Source: Tannerella sp. (GTDB lineage: Bacteria; Bacteroidota; Bacteroidia; Bacteroidales; Tannerellaceae). From it: a stretch of 9,159 nucleotides of DNA. The stretch is taken from positions 1 to 9,159 of the forward strand of contig JAITQL010000247.1 of assembly GCA_031288935.1 (NCBI GenBank), written 5' to 3'. Positions within the stretch are counted from its first letter, which is position 1. Each line of letters opens with the position of its first letter. Shown here one piece after another: positions 1-5,628 of this stretch. The notes below the pieces were generated by a model that was given only the letters and a program-made list of their open reading frames with translations, ran no database searches and was not told where the DNA came from. The position numbers and the translations under genes are program-made.

Positions 1-153
1 TCCATCCGTTATCTTTACCGGTAAGCTGCGGATTTCGCTGTGATGGAAGCAAAGCGCCTGCTTTGCATATCCGGAAAGTTTTAGCTTCGACGCAGCGGGA
101 TGCCAATATCTTCAGTTTAAGGGTAATTTCAGTAAGGTAGAGTTGGTGATAAA
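1..153. other. Left-edge region without a convincing gene
   Basis: No gene is supported here. A plus-strand frame is open from the window edge to a TAG at 138-140 (about 45 codons). It could be the tail of a gene lying to the left or chance; I do not recognise its product. A perfect 7-bp inverted repeat with a 4-nt loop (GCAAAGC, GCCT, GCTTTGC) lies at 49-66, about 90 bp beyond the stop codon of the neighbouring minus-strand lipoprotein gene. It could help end that transcript, but no strong T-run follows it on either strand. Confidence 0.3.
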
Positions 154-2235
154 TTACCTGTTTATTTCCGCATCCAGACGGGCGATATGTTCGCGCCACC
201 AGGCTTTCATGCCGGCAATTTCCGTTGCATAGTCGGTGCCGTTGTCTTCCCAGAGGAGGAAGTTTTCCTTCTGTGATTTTTCGAGAGAAAGAGCCAGGTC
301 GTCGATGAAGGATTCCATGCCGGCAATCTCTGCATACATTTCATTCCAGCGTTCCCGGTAGGCGGTGCGAAAAACGGGATCGTCGAAGAAGCGGAGAAGG
401 AAGGGATGCCAAACGTCGCTCGTGCGGCTGTGCAGATGGTTGAAATACACATGTCCTTCGCCGGCATAACCAAACGCCCAGTCAAAATCCCACAACGGGC
501 CGAGACTGATTCGGGCGTCTTCGCCCTTGTCGCGATACATGTACACGCTTTTCGGCCAGGAAAGCTCTCCGTTGCCGACGATTTCATTGACCAGCAGGTA
601 GTCTACAAACGTCTGGAGCCGGATCAGGTCGCGGTAGCCGCTGTTCGGAAACGAAGGGGCGGAGACCCGCTCGTCCAGGGCATTGAGGCTGTTTTGTACG
701 AAATCGTAGTCTTCCGGACTTGCCAGGTCTTCGGGCGACTTGATCATGACGGGCAAGTCATAGTGCGGGGTACGGAACTTGGGATCTTCATCATAGTAGC
801 TGTCCACTTCTACGAAAAAGCCCTCCTTTTCGTCGATGTCCACCCTGCCCTTGCCCACCTGTACCTGCTCGGTCAGCAGATAACTGCCCCGGTAGGAGCC
901 GTTGAGGAATACTTCGACGTGGATGCAGTGATTCGTGTACGGCAAACCGAAACGCCTGCCCAGTTCAAGCGTCACCGTGTTCATGATCAGCGTGGGGTCG
1001 AGGAAATTGGCCAGCAACACCCAGCTCTTGGCCGCTTCGTAGCCGAAGAGGGATATTTTCTTGTCGAACTTGAGGCGGTACGGTTTTTTGGGATACGTCC
1101 AGGTAGAATTTCCCCTTCCGCGGATTTCATCCACATAATCCGTGTGGTTGAAATCGCAGTCGGGACAGTCCGGCGTCACCAGCCGGATGTTGGTTTTCAC
1201 GTACTCCTCCTTGCTCGTAATCGCCTGTTTGTCTCTGGTATCAATCTTGAGAAGGGGCAGTCCGGACGTCTGCGGAGATTCGAACACGACGCTGTAGTCC
1301 CGCTTTCTTCCATCGTCGGTCGTAACGGTATACACTACCTGCCCCCGGCGAAAGTCATTCGGCGTGCGACTGCTTTCCTGCACCGCGTCGTCTACCGTGA
1401 CAACGCCCGTTGCCGCAAAGGAGGCGCTCAGCCTGTCCAGCGTTTCAATCCACTGCTGCGTACGGAACGTGATGCGCGACAGCCCGTCGTCGATCACGCC
1501 GTTCAGGCCTTTGGCCAGCCCCGTTTCGGAAGCGGGAAAGCCCAGGGAGATGATGCGCGGCGAGACAAACGAGGCGACCAGGTGCATGTTTTCCTTTCCC
1601 GGCTCGGGAATGTCCTCCTCGCCAAGCATCCGGGCATACTCCAGGCCGCTGCCGTCCCTGACCGCCACCTTGACGTATACCTTCCGGTAAACGCCGGGAA
1701 TCGTCATCTGCCAGCGGTTGTCCGCCCCGTCCGCGACGGTCTGTCCTATCAGCGCCGACGGCTGACCGGAGGCGTCGGCATAGACAAGGACTTCTATTTC
1801 TTCCGGCATGAAATCCTCGTCGGTAAACAGCGTCACGCTGCCGCTCAGCGGAATCTCCGTCTCGACGCTGACGTTGACCGTGTACGTCCGCGCCGTACGG
1901 TCTTCGGCCGTCACCGTGAACACAAGGGTATTGACGCCCGCATGCAGGGAAATGACGCCATTGGCGGGCAGCGGCGAACAGGTGACGCTTGACTTGAGGT
2001 CGAAAGATTCCACTTCGACGGTCAGGCTCGCGACCGCATACGGAACCGTCACCGCATACGCTTCCCGTGAAGGATGATAGATGGAAAACCACTCCACCCC
2101 TTCATGAGCAAGACGTATATAATTCAATCGGATATCCGAACTCTTTTCCGGTTCGTCGGTGTCTTTACAGCCGGTCATCGCCCCGAACAGACACAAAAGG
2201 CCGATGATCTTTATTAGAAACAAATAGTTCTTCAT
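154..2235 (-). CDS. CotH-kinase-like family lipoprotein, probably outer surface
   Basis: This encodes a 693-residue protein. Residues 1-23 form a lipoprotein signal (Lys-2, hydrophobic 5-20, MTGC lipobox with Cys-23). The following KDTDEPE is acidic, like the lipoprotein export signal that sends Bacteroidota lipoproteins to the cell surface (inference). Residues ~35-125 look like a cadherin-like beta-sandwich, with alternating strands ending in VTAEDRTARTYTVNV. Another beta-rich stretch spans ~130-320. Residues ~325-693 form the CotH domain: RGRGNSTW at 372-379, YLLTEQV at 452-458, NEIVGNGELSWPKSVYMY at 550-567 as the likely catalytic-loop region, and GPLWDFDW at 579-586 with the acidic pair expected to bind metal. 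Known CotH proteins are atypical kinases that phosphorylate Bacillus spore-coat proteins; the role in non-sporulating Bacteroidota is unknown. The loop carries Glu-557 where some CotH proteins have Asp. The gene stands alone with its own promoter, and the start is fixed by the signal peptide. The family call is firm; activity and substrate are not. Confidence 0.85.
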   Translation of the reverse strand: MKNYLFLIKIIGLLCLFGAMTGCKDTDEPEKSSDIRLNYIRLAHEGVEWFSIYHPSREAYAVTVPYAVASLTVEVESFDLKSSVTCSPLPANGVISLHAGVNTLVFTVTAEDRTARTYTVNVSVETEIPLSGSVTLFTDEDFMPEEIEVLVYADASGQPSALIGQTVADGADNRWQMTIPGVYRKVYVKVAVRDGSGLEYARMLGEEDIPEPGKENMHLVASFVSPRIISLGFPASETGLAKGLNGVIDDGLSRITFRTQQWIETLDRLSASFAATGVVTVDDAVQESSRTPNDFRRGQVVYTVTTDDGRKRDYSVVFESPQTSGLPLLKIDTRDKQAITSKEEYVKTNIRLVTPDCPDCDFNHTDYVDEIRGRGNSTWTYPKKPYRLKFDKKISLFGYEAAKSWVLLANFLDPTLIMNTVTLELGRRFGLPYTNHCIHVEVFLNGSYRGSYLLTEQVQVGKGRVDIDEKEGFFVEVDSYYDEDPKFRTPHYDLPVMIKSPEDLASPEDYDFVQNSLNALDERVSAPSFPNSGYRDLIRLQTFVDYLLVNEIVGNGELSWPKSVYMYRDKGEDARISLGPLWDFDWAFGYAGEGHVYFNHLHSRTSDVWHPFLLRFFDDPVFRTAYRERWNEMYAEIAGMESFIDDLALSLEKSQKENFLLWEDNGTDYATEIAGMKAWWREHIARLDAEINR

Positions 2236-2272
2236 CTTTCAAATATTTACAGCAGTTGTTACGATTTTTGCA

Positions 2273-2305
2273 CAAACATAGTAACTAATCATGAGTTTTC
2301 GACAA
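2273..2305 (-). promoter_or_regulatory. Bacteroidota-type promoter for the CotH-like lipoprotein gene
   Basis: On the minus strand, TATGTTTG (2273-2280) matches the -7 consensus TAnnTTTG exactly. A TTG (2303-2305) sits 22 bp upstream as a -33 element. Initiation would fall near 2266, leaving a 5' UTR of about 30 nt before the start codon at 2235. The spacer is at the long end of the usual range. The promoter lies in the 182-bp gap after prs, so the lipoprotein gene need not depend on prs transcription. Confidence 0.65.
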
Positions 2306-2417
2306 TAAATCTGCCGAAATATGTTCAACCGGCCGTTTTTTTTTGAATTTTGAACCCTTGAACTCGATGTTCCTCCGCGTCGTACTGGAAACAGAAACCT
2401 CCGGGGGGATTTGCGGT

Positions 2418-3359
2418 TTACATGGTGTAGAGCGAGCTGATGGATTCGTTGCGGCATACGCGGCGGATGGATTCGGCAAACATGTCGGCCACGGAAAGGA
2501 TGGTTACCTTTTCACTTTTCTTGGTGTAGGGGATGGAGTCGGTAAAGAGGATCTCCGACAGGGCGGACTGGTCGACGCGCAGCGAGGCGGGGTCGGACAT
2601 TACGGCGTGGCTGGCCAGGGCGCGGACGGAGTTGGCGCCGCTTTGCATCATCAGGCCGGCGGCTTTCGTAATCGTTCCGGCCGTGTCCACTATATCGTCT
2701 ATCAGGAGGACGTCCTTGTCCGTCACGTCGCCGATGATTTTCATGTCGGACACTTCGTTGGCTTTCGAGCGCGACTTGTGGCAGATGACCATCGGTATCT
2801 CCAGGTATTTGGAATAGCTGCTGGCGCGCTTGCTGCCGCCCACGTCCGGCGTGGCCATCACCAGGTTCGCCGGCGGAAAGGCGGACTTGATGAAGGGCAG
2901 GAAGACGGTGGAGGCGTACAGGTGATCGACCGGAACGTTGAAAAAGCCCTGAATCTGGTCGGCGTGCAGATCCATTGTGATGAGCCGGTTCAGTCCGGCA
3001 ACGCTCAGCAGGTCGGCAATCAGCTTGGCGCCGATGGACACGCGGGGCTTGTCTTTCCGGTCTTGACGCGCCCATCCGAAGTACGGAATCACGGCGATGA
3101 TCGAATGCGCCGAAGCCCGTTTCGCCGCATCCATCATCAGCAGCAGCTCCAGCAGGTTGTCGGAACTGGGACAGGTGGACTGTACCAGAAACACGTCCCT
3201 GCCGCGGATGGATTCTTCGTACGAAACGGAGAACTCCCCGTCTGCGAAACGCTCGATATTCATTTGTCCCAGCGGACATTCCAGACTAAGGCAGATCTTT
3301 TCTGCCAGATAACGGGAATTGGTTCCTGAAAAAACTAAAAATGGCCTGTTCGTACTCAT
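2418..3359 (-). CDS. prs: Ribose-phosphate pyrophosphokinase (PRPP synthetase)
   Basis: The enzyme makes 5-phosphoribosyl-1-pyrophosphate from ribose 5-phosphate and ATP, for purine, pyrimidine, His, Trp and NAD synthesis in the cytoplasm. From the chosen start it is 313 residues, the normal family length. Visible motifs are FSGTNSRYLAEKI near the N-terminus, FADGEFSVSYEESIRGRDVF (38-57), AVIPYFGWARQDRK (~89-102), the metal-binding DLHADQIQGFF (130-140), the flexible-loop basic residues in HKSRSKANE (194-202), and the PRPP-binding loop LLIDDIVDTAGTI (218-230). An ATG 15 codons upstream (3404) would add MISFVLLPRISKSNP, which does not look like Prs and would place the start upstream of the promoter -7 element, so 3359 is preferred. 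The gene has its own promoter and looks monocistronic. I see no clear terminator in the 182 bp downstream. Confidence 0.96.
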   Translation of the reverse strand: MSTNRPFLVFSGTNSRYLAEKICLSLECPLGQMNIERFADGEFSVSYEESIRGRDVFLVQSTCPSSDNLLELLLMMDAAKRASAHSIIAVIPYFGWARQDRKDKPRVSIGAKLIADLLSVAGLNRLITMDLHADQIQGFFNVPVDHLYASTVFLPFIKSAFPPANLVMATPDVGGSKRASSYSKYLEIPMVICHKSRSKANEVSDMKIIGDVTDKDVLLIDDIVDTAGTITKAAGLMMQSGANSVRALASHAVMSDPASLRVDQSALSEILFTDSIPYTKKSEKVTILSVADMFAESIRRVCRNESISSLYTM

Positions 3360-3383
3360 TGGATTGGATTTTGAAATACGCGG

Positions 3384-3414
3384 CAAAAGTACGAAACTTA
3401 TCACGATAATTCAA
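3384..3414 (-). promoter_or_regulatory. prs promoter, overlapping the left end of the repeat element
   Basis: On the minus strand, TACTTTTG (3384-3391) is an exact TAnnTTTG -7 element. A TTG (3412-3414) lies 20 bp upstream at the -33 position. The start codon at 3359 follows about 25 bp after the -7 element, giving a short leader. The -33 TTG lies inside the first ATTCAAG heptamer of the repeat element, so the repeat contributes part of the promoter. Confidence 0.65.
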
Positions 3415-3447
3415 GATTCAAGATTCAAAATTCAAGATTCAAGATTC
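3409..3447. repeat. Left heptamer array, ATTCAAG x5
   Basis: Five contiguous 7-bp units start at 3409, 3416, 3423, 3430 and 3437. Four are ATTCAAG and the third is ATTCAAA; a partial ATTC follows at 3444-3447. The array is the inverted counterpart of the one at 3837-3871. Its first unit contains the -33 TTG of the prs promoter. Confidence 0.9.
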
Positions 3448-3450
3448 GGT

Positions 3451-3549
3451 GTTTCACGCGGATTTCGCAGATTTCAACGCGGATACCGCAGATTATAACG
3501 GTTTAAATCCATTTAATCTGCGCTCAAATCCATTTAATCTGCGTGAAAC
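3451..3549. repeat. 99-bp imperfect palindrome made of two pairs of 21-bp units
   Basis: The outer ends GTTTCACGCGGATT (3451-3464) and AATCTGCGTGAAAC (3536-3549) are inverted repeats with one mismatch in 14. The left half holds two 21-bp units (3457-3477, 3478-3498) of the type CGCGGATnnCGCAGATT. The right half holds two units (3505-3525, 3526-3546) starting AAATCCATTTAATCTGCG, identical over 18 bp. Aligning the left half with the inverse of the right half gives interrupted matches over its whole length, so a long imperfect hairpin is possible in DNA or RNA. The CGCGGATTTCGCAGATT style resembles interspersed repeats common in Bacteroidota intergenic regions (from memory). Confidence 0.75.
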
Positions 3550-3568
3550 GGATGGATTTTCGGACTTG

Positions 3569-3799
3569 GGTACGGAAACTTCAGAGTATACTCCAGAAAC
3601 TTCAGGGTGCACTCCAGAAAGTTCAGAGAGCACTCCAGAAACTTCAGAGTATACTCCAGAAACTTCAGAGTATACTCCAGAAACTTCAGAGTGCACTCCA
3701 GAAACTTCAGAGTGCACTCCAGAAACTTCAGAGTATACTCCAGAAACTTCAGAGAGCACTCCAGAAAGTTCAGAGTACACTCTGAAAAGTCTGAATATC
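3569..3799. repeat. Tandem array of a 21-bp unit, about 10 copies
   Basis: Nine good units start at 3590 and repeat every 21 bp to 3778. Each is ACTCCAGAAACTTCAGAG (with small variants) plus a variable triplet TAT, TGC, AGC or TAC. A degenerate half unit precedes them (3569-3589) and a degenerate unit follows (3779-3799). The unit junctions form 10-bp palindromes, GAGTATACTC or GAGTGCACTC. Because 21 is a multiple of three, several frames on both strands stay open (plus strand TPETSEY heptapeptides, minus strand EYTLKFL). No frame has a recognisable domain, a good start context or codon use like its neighbours, so I treat the array as non-coding. Confidence 0.9.
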
Positions 3800-3836
3800 T
3801 GTTCTGAAATTTGGAATACGCACTCAGACTCCAAAA

Positions 3837-3871
3837 ATTGAATCTTGAATTTCGAATCTTGAATTTCGAAT
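3837..3871. repeat. Right heptamer array, inverted relative to the left one
   Basis: Five contiguous 7-bp units start at 3837: ATTGAAT, CTTGAAT, TTCGAAT, CTTGAAT and TTCGAAT. Read on the minus strand they are ATTCGAA, ATTCAAG, ATTCGAA, ATTCAAG and ATTCAAT, the same family as the left array. Two TTCGAA hexamers here are self-complementary and 8 nt apart, allowing a weak 6-bp hairpin just past kdsA. The last base (3871) is also the final base of the kdsA stop codon. Confidence 0.88.
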
Positions 3872-4671
3872 CACCGTATTGCTTCGCGGATGCGTACCAG
3901 TCTGCGCAGGAGGTTTTCCAGCAGGTGCAGGGGCAGCATGTTGGTTGCATCCGACTTGGCTTGCGAGGGTTCGGGATGCGTCTCGATAAACAGTCCGTCC
4001 GTGCCTGTGGCTACGGCGGCGCGTGCGATGATTTCGATCAGTTCGGGCCGGCCGCCGCTGACGCCGGAGGCCTGGTTCGGCTGCTGCAGCGAGTGGGTGA
4101 TGTCCGTGACAACCGGAAAACCGGTCTGCTGCATCTGCGGGATGCCCCGGAAGTCCACCACCAGATCGGTATAGCCAAACATCGTGCCCCGTTCGGTGAG
4201 CATGACATTGCGGTTGCCGGCATCCACCACCTTTTGCGCGGCAAACCGCATTGCGTCGGGCGCCAGGAACTGTCCCTTCTTGATGTTGACAGTCCGGCCG
4301 GTGACGGCGGCAGCTACCAGCAGGTCGGTCTGCCGGCAAAGGAAGGCCGGAATCTGCAGCACGTCCACATACTCGGCCACGCGCTCCGCCTCCTGCGATT
4401 CATGGATGTCCGTCACGGTCGGTATGCCGAAAGTCTCGCGCACCTTCCCGAGAACGCGCAGCGCCTTTTCGTCGCCGATGCCGGTAAAGGAATCCGGCCG
4501 GGAACGGTTCGCCTTGCGGTACGATCCTTTAAAGACATACGGGATTTGCAGTTTCTCCGTGATACCCGCAATCTTTTCGGCGATGCGGAGCGCCATCTCT
4601 TCTCCCTCGATGACGCAGGGGCCGGCCAGGAGAAAGAAATTCGTTTGATTCGTCAATGCTTGTATTGTCAT
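3871..4671 (-). CDS. kdsA: 3-deoxy-8-phosphooctulonate synthase (KDO-8-P synthase)
   Basis: KdsA condenses phosphoenolpyruvate with D-arabinose 5-phosphate to give Kdo-8-phosphate, the committed step to the Kdo sugar of lipopolysaccharide. The protein is 266 residues, normal for the family. Visible motifs are LLAGPCVIEGEE (14-25), FKGSYRKANRS (47-57), DIHE (88-91), QIPAFLCRQTDLL (106-118), NIKKGQF (129-135), DITHSLQQPN (190-199) and FIETHPEPSQAKSD (228-241). Cys-19, His-193, Glu-230 and Asp-241 match the metal ligands Cys11/His185/Glu222/Asp233 of the Aquifex enzyme at a constant offset of 8. It therefore belongs to the metal-dependent class rather than the E. coli class, which has Asn at the Cys position. 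It is the last gene of the hydrolase-miaA-kdsA unit, 30 bp after miaA with no promoter visible in that gap, and ends exactly at the repeat element. Confidence 0.96.
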   Translation of the reverse strand: MTIQALTNQTNFFLLAGPCVIEGEEMALRIAEKIAGITEKLQIPYVFKGSYRKANRSRPDSFTGIGDEKALRVLGKVRETFGIPTVTDIHESQEAERVAEYVDVLQIPAFLCRQTDLLVAAAVTGRTVNIKKGQFLAPDAMRFAAQKVVDAGNRNVMLTERGTMFGYTDLVVDFRGIPQMQQTGFPVVTDITHSLQQPNQASGVSGGRPELIEIIARAAVATGTDGLFIETHPEPSQAKSDATNMLPLHLLENLLRRLVRIREAIR

Positions 4672-4701
4672 TTTATTCAGTTTATCGTGTATGAAATTCG
4701 T

Positions 4702-5625
4702 CTAATCCGTACCGTTCAACAGGGCGAGGGCACGTTCAATCTTTTCCCCGGTCGGGAGCGAGGCGTCTATCCAGTGAATGTGGATGCCGCGCCGTTCCAT
4801 GCCGCGAAACCAGGTCATCTGGCGCTTGGCAAACTGGTGGATGGCGATTTCGAGCCGCGAGGCCATTTCGCCGTATGTCAGTTCCCCCTGCACGTAGTGC
4901 GTGAGGTATTTGTACTCCAGTCCGTAGTAGATCAGGTCTTCGGGCGGGATGCCGGAGGCCAGCAGTCCGCGCACTTCGTCGACCATTCCCTGTTCCAGAC
5001 GGAGGCGGAGGCGCTGCGAGATGCGTTCCCGCCGCCGTTCCCGTTCGATGTGCAGCCCGATCACCAGACTGCGCACCGGTTCGTATTCCTTCCGCTCCGG
5101 GTCGTTCCGACTGCGGCAGACTTCGATTTCGATGGCGCGGACGGCACGCCGGGCGTTGTCGACGTCCGTCGTGTTATGCAGGGTCTTGTACGGGGCCAGC
5201 ATCTGTTCCAGTTCCGCCGGCGACTTGTCTTTCAGCGATTCCCGGAGCGCCGGGTTCGGAGGAACATCCGGCAGCCGGTATCCTTTCAGCACCGCTTCGA
5301 TGTAAAGTCCCGTGCCACCGCAAAGGACGGGCAGTTTTCCTTTCGCGCAAACGAGCCGGTAGACGCGGTGGAAGTCGCGCTGGTATTCAAACACGTTGTA
5401 TTTCGTACCGGGTTCGCACAGGTTGATCAGGTGGCAGGGGATTCGCCGGCCGTTTACGGCGTAATCCTCCAGATCCTTCCCCGTGCCGATGTCCATGCCG
5501 CGATACACCTGGCGGGAATCGGCGCTGATGATTTCCGTGTCCAGGCGGTCGGCGAGGGCGGCCGCAAAAGCCGTTTTGCCCGACGCCGTCGGCCCCAGCA
5601 GGGTAACAAGCTGACAGTCGTTCAT
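4702..5625 (-). CDS. miaA: tRNA dimethylallyltransferase
   Basis: MiaA transfers a dimethylallyl group to N6 of adenine-37 in tRNAs that read UNN codons. The protein is 307 residues, full length. It begins with the P-loop GPTASGKT (11-18), followed by ADSRQVYRGMDIGTGK (35-50), GGTGLYIEAV (103-112), the RAIEIE region (163-168), GLEYKYLT (225-232) and the C-terminal FAKRQMTWFRG (265-275). The DYAVNGRRIPCHLI...EPGTKYNVFEYQ segment (54-82) differs from the DYLDP form of E. coli MiaA. From memory it fits one of the two MiaA paralogues that Bacteroides species carry. The start lies 3 bp after the hydrolase stop codon, and the string TGAAGGATG gives a Shine-Dalgarno-like GAAGGA next to the start, so translational coupling is likely. 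The stop is TAG. Confidence 0.95.
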   Translation of the reverse strand: MNDCQLVTLLGPTASGKTAFAAALADRLDTEIISADSRQVYRGMDIGTGKDLEDYAVNGRRIPCHLINLCEPGTKYNVFEYQRDFHRVYRLVCAKGKLPVLCGGTGLYIEAVLKGYRLPDVPPNPALRESLKDKSPAELEQMLAPYKTLHNTTDVDNARRAVRAIEIEVCRSRNDPERKEYEPVRSLVIGLHIERERRRERISQRLRLRLEQGMVDEVRGLLASGIPPEDLIYYGLEYKYLTHYVQGELTYGEMASRLEIAIHQFAKRQMTWFRGMERRGIHIHWIDASLPTGEKIERALALLNGTD

Positions 5626-5628
5626 CCT

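Larger units (their letters stand above)
3409..3871. repeat. Compound repeat element with inverted heptamer-array ends
   Basis: This 463-bp stretch separates prs from kdsA and has no convincing gene. Both ends are arrays of five 7-bp units in opposite orientation (3409-3443 and 3837-3871), like inverted terminal repeats. Inside are two copies of one 21-bp unit, two copies of a second 21-bp unit that is roughly the inverse of the first, and about ten copies of a third 21-bp unit. Every period is 7 or 21 bp. It is visibly more AT-rich than the genes around it. The right end shares one base with the kdsA stop codon, and the left end overlaps the prs promoter. No transposase is present, so if it moved it was mobilised in trans. 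It may also have grown in place by slippage. Confidence 0.8.

Noticed and set aside
406..1992. A 528-codon plus-strand open frame
   Set aside because: It is antisense to the CotH-like lipoprotein gene, whose motifs and signal peptide are clear.
2323..2355. Terminator for prs formed by GTTCAA and TTGAAC
   Set aside because: The stem is only 6 bp with a loop of about 21 nt, and the A/T run lies in the loop rather than after the stem.
2343..3329. A 328-codon plus-strand open frame
   Set aside because: It is antisense to prs, whose identity is certain.
3569..3799. CRISPR array
   Set aside because: The repeats are directly contiguous 21-bp units with no unique spacers, and there are no cas genes.
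3449..3841. Open frames through the 21-bp repeats (plus-strand TPETSEY and minus-strand EYTLKFL heptapeptides)
   Set aside because: A 21-bp unit without stops keeps several frames open on both strands. The longest plus-strand frame starts at GTG inside a palindrome, with no ribosome-binding or promoter signal and no known domain.
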